Positions 53,800 through 64,000 of a stretch of DNA of 64,000 nucleotides are shown piece by piece. How positions within the stretch are numbered: the stretch's first letter is position 1; every line of letters begins with the position of its first letter. This stretch comes from Bubalus kerabau (taxonomy: Eukaryota > Chordata > Mammalia > Artiodactyla > Bovidae). The notes under the pieces were generated by a model. It had not been told where the DNA came from. It saw nothing but the letters and a program-made list of their open reading frames with translations, and made no database searches. Both the position numbers and the translations under genes were made by a program. The stretch lies in assembly GCF_029407905.1 (NCBI RefSeq), contig NC_073629.1:49398801-49462800 (forward strand), written 5' to 3'.

Positions 53800-54215
53800 C
53801 TGCTATCCAAGAAGAGATTGGCTTGCAAGATTGGCCCTTGGCTGGTGTCTGGGAAAGTAGATTTTAAGAAAGTTCCCACCCTTAACTGATAAGACCAACT
53901 CTCTGTGCCCAAACAATAAAAACAATGTGGTTTATGCTCAACACCCGCTTTCCTTCTGACAGTCTGGAATTTGGGCATGTGCCATGCAGAGGCCGCCTGT
54001 CTGCCCAGTTAAAACCTCGGGCACTGAGTCTCCAAGGAGCTCTGGATGGCATCTCTCTCACATGCAAAATTCTTTGCTTAGTCAAAGAACCAAGTGTGTC
54101 CTTTGGGACTACACTGGGAGCAGCCCGCTGGATGCTTGCACCTGGCTTTCCCCAGTCATCACCAACCTGCTCTTCCTTTGCGGATTGTGCCTGGTATCCT
54201 TTCGCAGTAATAGAT
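53800..54215 (+). mobile_element. Ruminant ERV-type LTR, tentative
   Basis: 'AACAATAAAAACAATGTGGTTTATGC', then GC-rich 'GAGGCCGCCTGTCTGCCC', 'GGGCACTGAGTCTCC', 'GCTGGATGCTTGCACCTGGC' and a closing 'TGCGGATTGTGCCTGG...CAGTAATAGATCA' have the layout of an LTR with U3, R and a polyadenylation region. No internal viral genes visible. The overlapping ORFs on both strands are not supported as genes. Confidence 0.5.
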
Positions 54216-54227
54216 CAGAGCCCAGTG

Positions 54228-54415
54228 GTAAAGAATCCTGCTGCCAGTGCAGGAAACACAGGTTCAGTCCCTGATCCAGGAAGATCCCACATGCCGTGGA
54301 GCAACTAAGACTGTGCACAACTACTGGAGCCTGCAACTAGAGAAAAGGCCATGCAACAACAAAGGCCCAGCACAATGAAAATGAAATAAATAAATAAAAT
54401 CTTAAAAATAAACAA
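54228..54415 (+). mobile_element. CHR-type SINE
   Basis: 'GAGCCCAGTGGTAAAGAATCC' to 'CAACAACAAAGGCCCAGCACAATG' and (AAAT)n tail. Confidence 0.85.
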
Positions 54416-54837
54416 ATTAGAACCAGAAGTGGGACAGGATGCTGAGTGCTGTGAGTCCTGCTCATGAATCATCGAACTTGGGAGTGGTCTTGGAGGCCTC
54501 CAGACACGGTGCTAAACTATGAAAGAAAAATATTTTTTTTGGAAAATACTGGTACCACAGCAAATATCAATATCAATAAGTGAACATATCACTTTCATAA
54601 AGACTCAGAAATATAGGACTTGAGAAAATGTTCTTGAAAGAGTAAAGAAAAAACAATGCTGCCAGGCAGCTTCTGTCTTCAATGACCTCTCTATAAAATT
54701 GTGAAGATATTAGGAATCTTTCAGCATTGTAAAAGTTAACTGCAATGTGTAGAGGAAGGCAAAAATAATTTATAATTTTTAGATCATCATACTTTAAAAG
54801 TCTTCCTGCTCCCTTCATATAGTTTATCCCCTGAAAA
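54416..54837. other. Gap without recognised feature
   Basis: Nothing supported. Confidence 0.4.
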
Positions 54838-55044
54838 AGTAAAAGTGTTAGCCATTCAGTCGACCGACTCTTTTCGACCCCATGGACTGTAGACCACCAG
54901 GCTCCTCTGGCCATGGGATTTTCCAGGCAAGAATACTGTAGTGGGTAGCCATTCCCTTCTCCAGGGGATCTTCCCCAACCTAGGGATCAAACCCAGGTCT
55001 CCTGAATTGCAGGCAGATTCTTTACTGTCTAAGTCACTAGGGAA
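54838..55044 (-). mobile_element. Bov-tA type SINE
   Basis: 'CATTCAGTCGACCGACTC' to 'CTTTACTGTCTAAGTCACTAGGG', full length in reverse. Confidence 0.9.
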
Positions 55045-56711
55045 AGTGGACTTGATTTCATTGGCCAGTGTAAATTAATTTTGATAGTCACTCACAAATC
55101 CTGTGTTCTAAGAGTTAAAAGCAAATATATTGTGTTATAAATATTTCTTGACTAATTGCTTCAGCTTCAGTTTTGAAATGTATTCATTCACCTAGAATTG
55201 ATTGGATACTTTCTGCGTGCCAGGCAGACATGTACAATTCTTTGGTTTAACTTCAGTCCTGCTGTTTTCATTATGTTACCACAGAATCCACTTACTTGCC
55301 CTGGTTAGGCAAGCCTCTCAAAACCCTTTGCTTTATTTTCTCTTGAAGATGATCATCAGACCATGTATTTGGGTATGTTGTTGTGCTGGGCTTTGTATCA
55401 AATGAATTAGTCAGGAGTATTGTTTTCCATCCTTTTGATGAAAGGCAGCTTTCCCATTAAAAAAAGCAAACCCTTTATATTTAAAAAAATGTTTAATAGA
55501 ATGTTACTCTTTCCAGCTGGTTAAATTTAGAACACTGAAAAAAAGAAGTTTCACATGAGACTCTTCTCCATGTCTGGGCTAGAGCATTTTCAACTTGAGT
55601 GTCAGCTAGATGTGTTGGTATTTAACTCACACAGCCACAAGCCTTTGTCCATTCACAGAAAGGGACCAAACCCTCCTGGTCCTCCTGGTTTGCATAACAG
55701 TGGCGAAGATTGTGATGACAGATTCCAGGGAAGGGCCTGCGCCAAAACTGTTAGTATTTTCCACTTCAAGTTTCAAATTGAAACGTTCCCTGATCCTGTT
55801 GCAGGCCCACCCTTTCTGTTCTTTGAAGTAATTTGAAAGCCTGTAGTCTGTAACCAGTAAAAATGATACAAAAAGTAAATGTATCCAGTTGCAAAAGGCA
55901 GCAATACATTCAGTTGAATCAATGTCTTCTGAGCACAGGGCACTATGGAAACTCACAGTCAGGAATAAGACAGTAAAATGTTGATTTTGAGGAACATATA
56001 ACCAGGTTGCCTGCCTTAGACAAAGCTTTTTGGTGATGGAACAGAAGGGCCCTTGGGCTGGCTTATGCAAAACCAAGGCTTTATTATAAGCAAGAGAAAG
56101 AAAGTTGCTGGGTCTCAGTAAGAACAAAACTAAAACCTCAGTGCCAACAGGAACCAGAATGGCTCTCCTTGTAGGTCCCAAGCCTCCGGCTGCCTCTTTT
56201 TCTATTTCATGCTGACTCTGTGCTGGCCAACTGTGTGAGCTTGAGACCAGGTAAGACCGTTTGTTGTACCTGTGAGATCACGCCTCCCCTTCCATGGGTA
56301 TAGAGGTTTAGCTGGACCCAAGGCTGCCAGCCAAAGGCTATGCTTCTTTGCCTCCCATGCTGCTAATTGAAGCTGCTGACTAGGCTTTGGTCAAATGCAA
56401 TACAAACAGGATTGACGTACATTTACAACTTCCAGGTTATGCTTTTACATAGAAAAGAACTCCTTCTTTACATAGAAGAGCTCCTCTTTGAATGGACAAA
56501 GAGCTCCTCTTTTCCTTTACCTTTACTGGCTAGGTGTGGCTGAAAGTGGCAAAACTGAAGCCATTTCTTCAACCTGAAGATGAAAGCTGCCAGTAGAAAA
56601 TGGCATAGACACAAGGTAAGAGCCTGGTGGCCAACTCCATGGAGCCATTAGATTGGTTTGGGATGACTTGTCGGGGGAGGGAGGTGTGCGCACGGGGGTT
56701 GGGGGGTGTGT
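55045..56711. other. About 1.65 kb, mostly single-copy-looking
   Basis: Only an L2-like scrap is seen near 55180-55235 ('TATTCATTCACCTAGAATTG...GCGTGCCAGGCAGAC'). A 93-codon frame at 55555-55836 starts with ATG but has no recognisable similarity. A 184-codon minus frame (55627-56181) opens at TTG, not ATG, and is not supported. Confidence 0.4.
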
Positions 56712-56880
56712 GAGTAACTCAGTCATGTCCAACTCTTTCCTGACTTCCGCCAGGCTTCTCTGTCCATGGAATTCTCCAGGCAAGAATACAGAAGTGGATT
56801 GCCATTTCCTCCTCCAGGGGATCTTCCCAACCCAGGGATCAAACACGGGCAAATTATTTACCATCTGAGCCAGGTTCAGA
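56712..56880 (-). mobile_element. Bov-tA type SINE
   Basis: 'GTAACTCAGTCATGTCCAACTC' to 'TTTACCATCTGAGCC', with small deletions. Confidence 0.9.
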
Positions 56881-57067
56881 CTGTTTAGGAAGGAGAAACC
56901 TGCTTCAGTCTTGTTTAAGCTGGTGTTGTTTTGGTCTTTATGAAAGAAGCTGGAGCCTGGAACCTAACTAGTAAACCTGCTTTTCTATGTATAAAATGGA
57001 AAATGACCACCTCATAGCTTCTAAATTTATGAGACCTAAATTGAGATGACCAACCAAGGATCAAACA

Positions 57068-57210
57068 CCCAAGCAAGAGGGAATGTGCTGGTGGTCCAAT
57101 GGTTAGGACTTGGCACTTTCCTTGCCAGGGCCCTGGTTCAATCCCTGTGAGGAACTAACATCCTGCAAGCCTCATGGCAAAAAAAACAAACAAACAAACC
57201 CAAGCAAGAG
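57068..57210 (+). mobile_element. CHR-type SINE with 12-bp TSD
   Basis: Body 57080-57198, TSD CCCAAGCAAGAG at 57068-57079 and 57199-57210, perfect. (AAAC)n tail. Confidence 0.95.
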
Positions 57211-57369
57211 AATTGATTGTCCCATCTTGGTCTTCTAGCCAGCTAGACTGAAAGGGGAGAGTTGACGGATATAAGCCTAGCGCTGGGCTCACCCCATGGG
57301 TGGAGTGAATTTCAGGGGTCCTCAGAGAGGCCCATCTACTTTATTGACCAGTGCTTCTGTACTAAGAGT

Positions 57370-57663
57370 TCCTAGAGGTATGCTGCTGCTAAGTCGCTTC
57401 AGTCGTGTCTGACTCTGTGTGACCCCATAGGTGGCAGCCCACCAGGCTCCCCCATCCCTGGGATTCTCCAGGCAAGAACACTGGAGTGGGTTGCCATTTT
57501 CTTCTCCAACACAGGAAAGTGAAAAGTGAAAGTGAAGTTGCTCAGTCGTGTCCGACTCTTAGCGACCCCATGGACTGCAGCCCACCAGACTCCTCCATCC
57601 ATGGGATTTTCCAGGCAAGAGTACTGGAGTGGGGTGCCATTGCCTTCTCCATCCTAGAGGTAT
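57370..57663 (-). mobile_element. Bov-A2 SINE (dimer) with 12-bp TSD
   Basis: Body 57382-57651, TSD TCCTAGAGGTAT at 57370-57381 and 57652-57663, perfect. Same dimer structure as at 45269-45565. Confidence 0.95.
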
Positions 57664-58149
57664 ATATGTATTCTTTATAACATGTAAATGTAAAGCATAT
57701 GAATTAAGTGAGAAGGAAAGCTCAGAAATTGAAAAGGAAGCCAAGATCTCTCTCCCAATTAATAAGGTCTCTTGTGGACATGAGGGTGAACCCGTGCTCC
57801 CACAAAAATCTTCCAAGGCTGCTGGGTCTGCCGAGGAAGACGATGGTCCCAAGTAAAGAAGAAAGACTCTTTGGGCAAGGGTATTCAGGGAGCTGTGTAC
57901 TGTTAGACCCTCAAATCAGAGAGAGAAGTGTTTTGGTAGGTAGGGGAGAGTTTGGAATGAAAGGAAGGGATGCCAGAATGAAGAAAAGTACTTGGGAGAT
58001 ATGGGTGGGTCATCCCCAGGGAATGAGAAAACAGTAAGGAAGAATGAAGCAGGGGATTCTTTATGTTCATCATCTTCTCTCATCCTCTGTTCTCTCTCTC
58101 AGCCAGTATCCAGTAGCCAGCAGCAGGGAGTAAGAGTTACAAGAATAGA
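57664..58149. other. Stretch without recognised repeat or gene
   Basis: Overlapping ORFs 57629-57856 and 57708-58037 are partly SINE-derived and lack similarity. Confidence 0.4.
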
Positions 58150-58345
58150 CTCTAGAGCCCCCCTGAGCAATCTAGCAGATCTCCCTCTCTGAGGCACAGT
58201 TTCTTCACTTTCATCTGTAGAAGGAAAACAATAGCATTATTTCACAGGATCATGTGAAGATTAACAGAGGTAATAATATATGAAAAGTGCTCAAAACAGT
58301 GTCTGGCACAGGGTAAGTGCTATGTATCTTAGCTATCATTATCAG
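58150..58345 (+). mobile_element. MIR SINE
   Basis: 'CTCTGAGGCACAGTTTCTTCACTTTCATCTGTAGAAGG', 'AGTGTCTGGCACAGGGTAAGTGC'. Confidence 0.85.
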
Positions 58346-58359
58346 ACCTCTAATAATCA

Positions 58360-58515
58360 TTATTATTCTTTCATTAAGCAGATGCTTATTAAGCTTCTGC
58401 TTAGCACTGACAGCAAGAGACCCAACTGAGTTAAGTAACTTGCCCAGAGTTTCACAATTAAGAATCACTGATGCTGAGTTTGGACCAAGTATGTCTGACT
58501 CCAAAATAGCAGAAT
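58360..58515 (-). mobile_element. MIR SINE, opposite orientation
   Basis: 'GAGTTAAGTAACTTGCCCAGAGTTTCACAATTAAG' is antisense MIR; abuts a sense MIR. Confidence 0.75.
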
Positions 58516-59079
58516 TCTTATCAATTTCACCACACATGTTCCCTTTCTTCTTCTTTTTCTTTCTTTTAATATGGTCATCATAGATATAAAAGAATTAATT
58601 TCTAAATTAAAGGGGCACATAGTCTAGTGAAATGAGAGGCTAGTCAATTATAGTATATGACCATTTCTATGACAGAGATTAAAAACTAAAAGTCATGAAG
58701 CCCCCAAGAGGTATTTAACCATATAAGGAGGATCCAGGAAGGTTTCCTGGAGAAAATAGAGAGAAAGAAAGAGCAAAAGAAAAGATAAAGCAGAAAAGGA
58801 CATATGGAAAAAAAGCTTTATGGACACAGCTGTTTTGCTAAATTACTAAAAGCAAGTCATTGCCTAGAACATAGAATGTGAAGGTGAAATATATGAGGCT
58901 CAGAGTGTACCCCCTCCCACCCCTGCAGTAATTATCAGTGAGACATTTCATGTGAGAAAGGCATTGTAAACTCAGAGATATGTATCTTCATCCTGGAAGC
59001 ACAGGTGAGTCTCACAAGAGTAGGACAAGACCGGGTGGGCTGCTATTTTGGGGTACATGTGCTTTTGGTTAAATCAAAT
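58516..59079. other. Gap without recognised feature
   Basis: Nothing supported. Confidence 0.4.
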
Positions 59080-60330
59080 ATAAAAAAACAATAAAATTCC
59101 TAGAGGAGAACATAGGCAAAACACTCTCTGACATACATCACAGCAGGATCCTCTATGACCCACCTCCCAGAATATTGGAAATAAAAGCAAAAATAAACAA
59201 ATGGGACCTAATTAACCTTAAAAGCTTCTGCACATCAAAGGAAACTATTAGCAAGGTGAAAAGACAGCCTTCAGAATGGGAGAAGATAATAGCAAATGAA
59301 GCAACTGACAAACAACTAATCTCAAAAATATACAAGCAACTCCTACAGCTCAACTCCAGAAAAATAAATGACCCAATCAAAAAATGGGCCAAAGAACTAA
59401 ATAGACATTTCTCCAAAGAAGACATACAGATGGCTAACAAACACATGAAAAGATGCTCAACATCACTCATTATCAGAGAAATGCAAATCAAAACCACTAT
59501 GAGGTACCATTTCACACCAGTCAGAATGGCTGCGATCCAAAAGTCTACAAGCAATAAATGCTGGAGAGGGTGTGGAGAAAAGGGAACCCTCTTCCACTGT
59601 TGGTGGGAATGCAAACTAGTACAGCCACTATGGAGAAGAGTGTGGAGATTCCTTAAAAAACTGGAAATAGAACTGCCTTATGATCCAGCAATCCCACTGC
59701 TGGGCATACACACTGAGGAAACCAGAAGGGAAAGAGACACATGTACCCCAATGTTCATCACAGCACTGTTTATAATAGCCAGGACATGGAAGCAACCTAG
59801 ATGTCCATCAGCAGATGAATGGATAAGAAAGCAGTGGTACATATACACAATGGAGTATTACTCAGCCATTAAAAAGAATACATTTGAATCAGTTCTAATG
59901 AGGTGGATGAAACTGGAGCCTATTATACAGAGTGAAGTAAGCCAGAAAGAAAAACACCAATACAGTATACTAATGCATATATATGGAATTTAGAAAGATG
60001 GTAACAATAACCCTGTGTACGAGACAGCAAAAGAGACACTGATGTATAGAACAGTCTTATGGACTCTGTGAGAGAGGGAGAGGGTGGGAAGATTTGGGAG
60101 AATGGCATTGAAACATGTAAAATATCATGTATGAAACGAGTTGCCAGTCCAGGTTCGATGCACGATACTGGATGCTTGGGGCTGGTGCACTGGGACGACC
60201 CAGAGGGATGGAATGGGGAGGGAGGAGGGAGGAGGGTTCAGGATGGGGAACACATGTATACCTGTGGTGGATTCATTTTGATATTTGGCAAAACTAATAC
60301 AAATATGTAAAGTTTAAAAATAAAATAACA
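59080..60330 (+). mobile_element. Recent 5'-truncated ruminant L1 with intact ORF2 C-terminus
   Basis: Begins in ORF2 near 59094 and stays open to a stop at 59993, about 300 codons of the ORF2 C-terminal region. The named frame starts at a TTG (59175), so it is a truncation product, not a gene. The 3' UTR ends near 60320 with an AAAATAAAATAAC tail, then AT-rich and (AAAC)n sequence to about 60400. Closely matches the L1 at 15667-16670 over their shared kilobase. Confidence 0.95.
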
Positions 60331-60434
60331 TTTAAATTTTATATATATTAAAATTTTTTATATATTAAAATTTAAATAAAAACAAACAAACAAACAAACA
60401 TCTTGACTTTTCATGAATCAGTTCAGATAGTGAA

Positions 60435-60575
60435 GCCTAAACAGGGGAAGCCATGATATTGAAGGCATGTACTGTGTCCTGCTCAGTGCTATCTCTCTAG
60501 AGTCTAAAACAGACCCTGGCACACAGTAACCACCCAACAGATATTTGTCGAGTGAATAAATGCATTGGATAAGAA
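60435..60575 (+). mobile_element. L2-like 3' end
   Basis: 'CCTGGCACACAGTAACCACCCAACAGATATTTGTCGAGTGAATAAATG'. Confidence 0.7.
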
Positions 60576-60784
60576 GATGTGTGCATTTTAAGAGCGCTGT
60601 TTGCCAACCTTCCCTTATCCTTTGTGGATTAATGTTGATTAGAATGGTACATTTGGCTTACATCTGGAGGAGCTGACTAGTTATATATTAATCACTCTTT
60701 TGGATGGTTATAAAAGTAATTCAGTAGTTCTAAGGAGGCAACTCTGCAGTTTCTTTTAATTGAGGTCTATGCAGTATAACTGAC

Positions 60785-60998
60785 CATGTTGTTGTTTAGT
60801 CACTAAGTCAAGACCAGCTCTTTTGGGACCCCATGGACTATAGCCAGCCAGGCTCCTCTGTCCATGAGATTTCCCAGGACATACTGGAGAAGGTTGCCAT
60901 TTCCTTCTCCAGGGGATCTTCCTGACCCAAGAATTGAACCTGGATCTCCTGCATGGCAGGCAGATTCTTTGCCACTGAGCCACCTAGGAAGCCCTATA
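60785..60998 (-). mobile_element. Bov-tA type SINE
   Basis: 'GTTGTTTAGTCACTAAGTC' to 'GCCACTGAGCCACCTAGGAAGCCC', complete. Short TATAA-CGAC flanks suggest a TSD. Confidence 0.9.
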
Positions 60999-61554
60999 AT
61001 CGACTATTCCTCAATTTAAAGTCATAAGTAAAAAGTGCGCATCACTTTGTACTTGGGGTTCATCTAGGAACCATTAAGGGATAGACATAAAGCATGACCC
61101 CATCCTGTGGATGTAAATTGTAATAACGGGGAACGTGAAGAGGATCAGAATATTCACCCCAAAATATGTTGTTTTGGCATGTGTATTCTTTTGAAATGAA
61201 GGCAATTAAGAAACACCAGACACAGGAGGAAATTACTGCCTTCCTCTTTTCTGCCTAAAATCAGGAAATAAATATCCCTTTGTAAAGGTGTCACCCCCTT
61301 CCCTCTCCTGTAGAAGAGACCCTTAATCATAAGAGACTCTTATCACTGGAGTTTGCATAGCAAACCTTACTAAAATAACCCTTATCTCCATTCATATCCC
61401 TCATATATTTCCCTCCCCCAAACTTTATGCCACTAGAAGCCAGAACCCCTTTATTTCATCTTGTTACTCTTCCACATTCATGGCCCTATGCTAGAATGGC
61501 ATAAGCTCTCAAGCCTAGACACTTCTTTGGGATTTCACTTCTTTTCTGTGAAGC
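60999..61554. other. Unassigned, possibly LTR-like
   Basis: 61140-61490 ('TAGAAGAGACCC', 'GGAGTTTGCATAGCAAACC', 'CTCCATTCATATCCC', 'AAACTTTATGCC') resembles an old LTR in layout. Family not fixed. Confidence 0.35.
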
Positions 61555-62003
61555 TCCCATGTGCAGTTCAGTTCAGTTCAGTTCAGTCACTCAGTCGTGT
61601 CCGACTCTTTGCGACCCCATGAATTACAGCACGCCAGGCCTCCCTGTCTATCACCAGCTCCCGGAGTTCACTCAAACTCACGTCCATCAAGTCGGTGATG
61701 CCATCCAGCCATCTCATCCCCTGTCGTCCCCTTCTCCTCCTGCCCCCAATCCCTCCCAGCATCAGAGTTTTTTCCAATGAGTCAACTCTTCACATGAGGT
61801 GGCCAAAGTACTGGAGTTTCAACTTTAGCATCAGTCCTTTCAAAGAAATCCCAGGACTGATCTCCTTTAGAATGTACTGGTTGGTTCTCCTTGCAGTCCA
61901 AGGGACTCTCAAGAGTCTTCTCCAACACCACAGTTCAAAAGCATCAGTTCTTCGGTGCTCAGCTTTCTCCCAAGTCCAACTCTCGCATCCATTCCCATGT
62001 GCA
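61555..62003 (-). mobile_element. BovB LINE 3' end with 11-bp TSD
   Basis: Body 61566-61992, TSD TCCCATGTGCA at 61555-61565 and 61993-62003, perfect. Four GTTCA units mark the tail. Confidence 0.95.
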
Positions 62004-62324
62004 TGCATAGTCAATTTTTTCTCCTGTTAATGTCTTTTGTCAGTTTCATTTGCAGTCATCAGTGACCAAACCCAAGAGGGTAAAATCTTTTCCTCTCCTA
62101 CACTTGCATTAAAGAAGGATGATCATTATTAAGGCTGATTTCATGATAAAGACCAATAGTGGTTTAACTCGTGTATGCGAAGATAAGAGCATGTTAATAA
62201 ATGTAAGATGAACAATTGAGAGTTTTTAATGAAATAAGTACAATTTCACCTTGGAAACATAAGCTTAAAAATAATAATATATGATTATTAATCTATTTTT
62301 AACTTGTATTTGTTTTTTATAGAA
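62004..62324. other. Gap without recognised feature
   Basis: AT-rich; nothing supported. Confidence 0.4.
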
Positions 62325-62455
62325 GCTTTTTTTTTTCTTATAACGATGCCTTGAGATTTGCAGGATTTTAGTTCCCTGACCGTGGATGAACCTGGGGCCC
62401 AGTCAGTGAATGTGCCAAGTCCTAACCACTGGGCCACTAGGGAATTCTCTGTGAT
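62325..62455 (-). mobile_element. CHR-type SINE
   Basis: T run, 'GATTTTAGTTCCCTGACCGTGGATGAACC' and 'CCAAGTCCTAACCACTGGGCCACTAGGGAATTC'. Confidence 0.9.
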
Positions 62456-62598
62456 TATTTAAACCTCACATAACCATAGGAAGAAAACATGCTTTTTTTC
62501 CTGTATAACTTCTGGTAAGACAGTAGTGAAACCAAACAATTCAAAGGCAAATTGCAATAGCTGAAATTGATTTTTATTTTTTGGATTTGAAATACAAG

Positions 62599-64000
62599 AA
62601 TGCTTTGTTACATTGCACTTCACTTTATTGTGCTTTGAAGATATTACATTTTATAGAAATTGATGGTTTGTGACAACCCCTACATTGAGTGTCTATGGGC
62701 AAAATTTTTCCAACAGCATTTGCTCACTTCATATATTTGTGTCACATTTGGGTAGTACTCACAATATTTCAAACTGTTTTGTTATTATTATATTTGTTAT
62801 GGTGATCCTTGATGTTACTTTTGTAATTGTATAACATGACGCCCATATAATACAGTGAACTTAATTGATAAATGTTGTGTATTCTGACTGCTCCACTGAC
62901 CGGCCACTTCCTATCACTCCCTTTCCTTGGACAACTCCCTGTTCCCTGAGACACAACTATATTGAAATTAGGCCAGTTAATAACCCTGTAATGGCCTTTA
63001 AGTGTTCAAGTGAAAGGAAGAGTCTCACATGTCTCTCTTTAAATCAAAAGCTGAACATAATTAAGCTTAGGAATGCATGTCAAAAGCAGAGAAAGACTGA
63101 AAACTAGGCCTCTTGTGCCAGTTAACCAAAGAAGTTCTTGAAGGAAATGAAAAGTACTCCAGTGAACTCACGAATGATAAGAAAGTGAAACAGCCTTCTT
63201 GCTGATACGGAGCAAGTGTTAGTGGTCTGGATAGATCAAAATACGCACGGCATGCTCTTAAGTCAAAGACTAATTCAGAGCAAGGCCTTAAATCTCTTCA
63301 ATGCTAAGATGGCTGAGAAAGGTGAGGAAGCTGGAGAAGAAAAGCTTAAAACTAGCAGAGGTATAAGGGAATAAGCCATCTCCAATAATGTAAAAGTATA
63401 AGATGAAGCAGCGACTGCTGACACAGAACCTGCTGCAAGTTATCCAGAAGATACAGCTAAGATCATTAATGAAGGTGCTATACTAAAAAACAGATTTTCA
63501 CTGCCCGGCTTCAAAGCTTCAAAGGACAGGTTGACTCTCTTGTTAGGGGCTGATGCAGTGGGTGACTTTAAGTTGAAACCAGTGCTCATTTACCAATCTG
63601 TAAGTCCTAGGGCCCTTAAGAATTAGGCTAAATTCACTCTGCCTGTGCTCTATAAATGGAACAACAAAGCCTGGATGACAGCACATCTGTTTGGTTTTAC
63701 TGAATATTTTAAACCCACTGTTGAGAGCTACTGCCCAGAAATAAAAGATTACTTTCAAAATATTACTGCTCAATGACAATGCACCTGGTCACCTAGAGCT
63801 CTGATTGAGATGTGAAATGAGATTAATGGTGTTTTCAAGCCTGCTGACACAGCATCCATTCTGCAGCCCACAGATCAAGGAGTAGTTTCAACTTGCAAGT
63901 TTTATTATTTAAGAAATACATTTCATAAGTCTGTAGCTACCATCAATTGGGGATTCCTCTGATGGATGGGAAAAGTAAGTTGAAAACCTTCTGGAAAGGA
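62599..64000 (+). mobile_element. Tigger1 DNA transposon (pogo/Tc1-mariner), 3' part beyond the window
   Basis: Starts with a diverged terminal inverted repeat ('TTGCACTTCACTTTATTGTGC') and the typical 5' region ('GACTGCTCCACTGACCGGCC'). Then the transposase gene: the DNA-binding region near 62993-63300, and the catalytic region near 63575-63900 with a DNAPGH-type motif at about 63773-63792. Stops, frameshifts and internal deletions (for example near 63490) show it is long dead. Right end lies outside the window. Confidence 0.9.

Noticed and set aside
55627..56181. 184-codon minus-strand frame
   Set aside because: Its first codon is TTG; there is no ATG until near the end, no similarity and no splice context. 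Likely chance.
59153..59614. 153-codon minus-strand frame that looks like a membrane protein
   Set aside because: Antisense of the L1 ORF2 C-terminus; the same frame occurs opposite the L1 at 15652-15951.
1..64000. CRISPR arrays, operons, bacterial insertion sequences
   Set aside because: The sequence is mammalian nuclear DNA; no regularly spaced direct repeats, no prokaryotic gene structure.

Overview
The window is bovid (ruminant) nuclear DNA. The evidence is its repeat content: several copies of the RTE-type LINE BovB with the GAACT-rich tail, about twenty-five Bov-tA / Bov-A2 SINEs, cetartiodactyl CHR-type SINEs and young ruminant L1 tails. These lie over a layer of old mammalian repeats (MIR, L2, MER5A, Tigger1, MaLR and ERVL LTRs). 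Cattle, sheep and goat cannot be told apart by eye. All repeat family names come from recognition, not from a database search.

Only one exon of a conventional protein-coding gene is recognisable: the last coding exon of ALG14 on the + strand (10978-11208). It has a strong polypyrimidine acceptor and a short 3' UTR with an AATAAA. Bases 1-10977 are therefore the 3' part of the last ALG14 intron. The roughly 53 kb after the 3' UTR shows no further recognisable exon. In mammals the next gene on this side is usually CNN3; it is not visible here.

Layout. 0-11 kb: ALG14 intron with an LTR-like block, Bov SINEs, a CHR SINE, MER5A and an L1 fragment. 11-21 kb: downstream flank with MIRs, a recent 5'-truncated L1 with its target-site duplication (TSD), an older L1 and a BovB 3' end. 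21.6-24.3 kb: a three-layer nest (L1 split by BovB, BovB split by a SINE). 24-34.5 kb: MIRs, a very short recent L1, and two tail-to-tail BovB copies. 34.6-37.5 kb: an inverted duplication with ~1.2 kb arms, whose second copy sits inside a SINE between 17-bp duplicated target sequences. 38-48 kb: a BovB with an internal 65-bp tandem duplication, an MLT2-like LTR and a Bov-A2 dimer. 49-55 kb: an inverted L1 3' half, an unexplained 140-codon ORF and an LTR-like block. 55-64 kb: single-copy-looking sequence, another young L1 (long ORF2 C-terminal frame), a small BovB, and a Tigger1 DNA transposon running off the right edge.

The genes do not act as a set: ALG14 is the only host gene. Most long reading frames are LINE reverse-transcriptase or ORF2 remnants, or their antisense shadows. 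The most unusual structure is the 34.7-37.4 kb inverted segmental copy.
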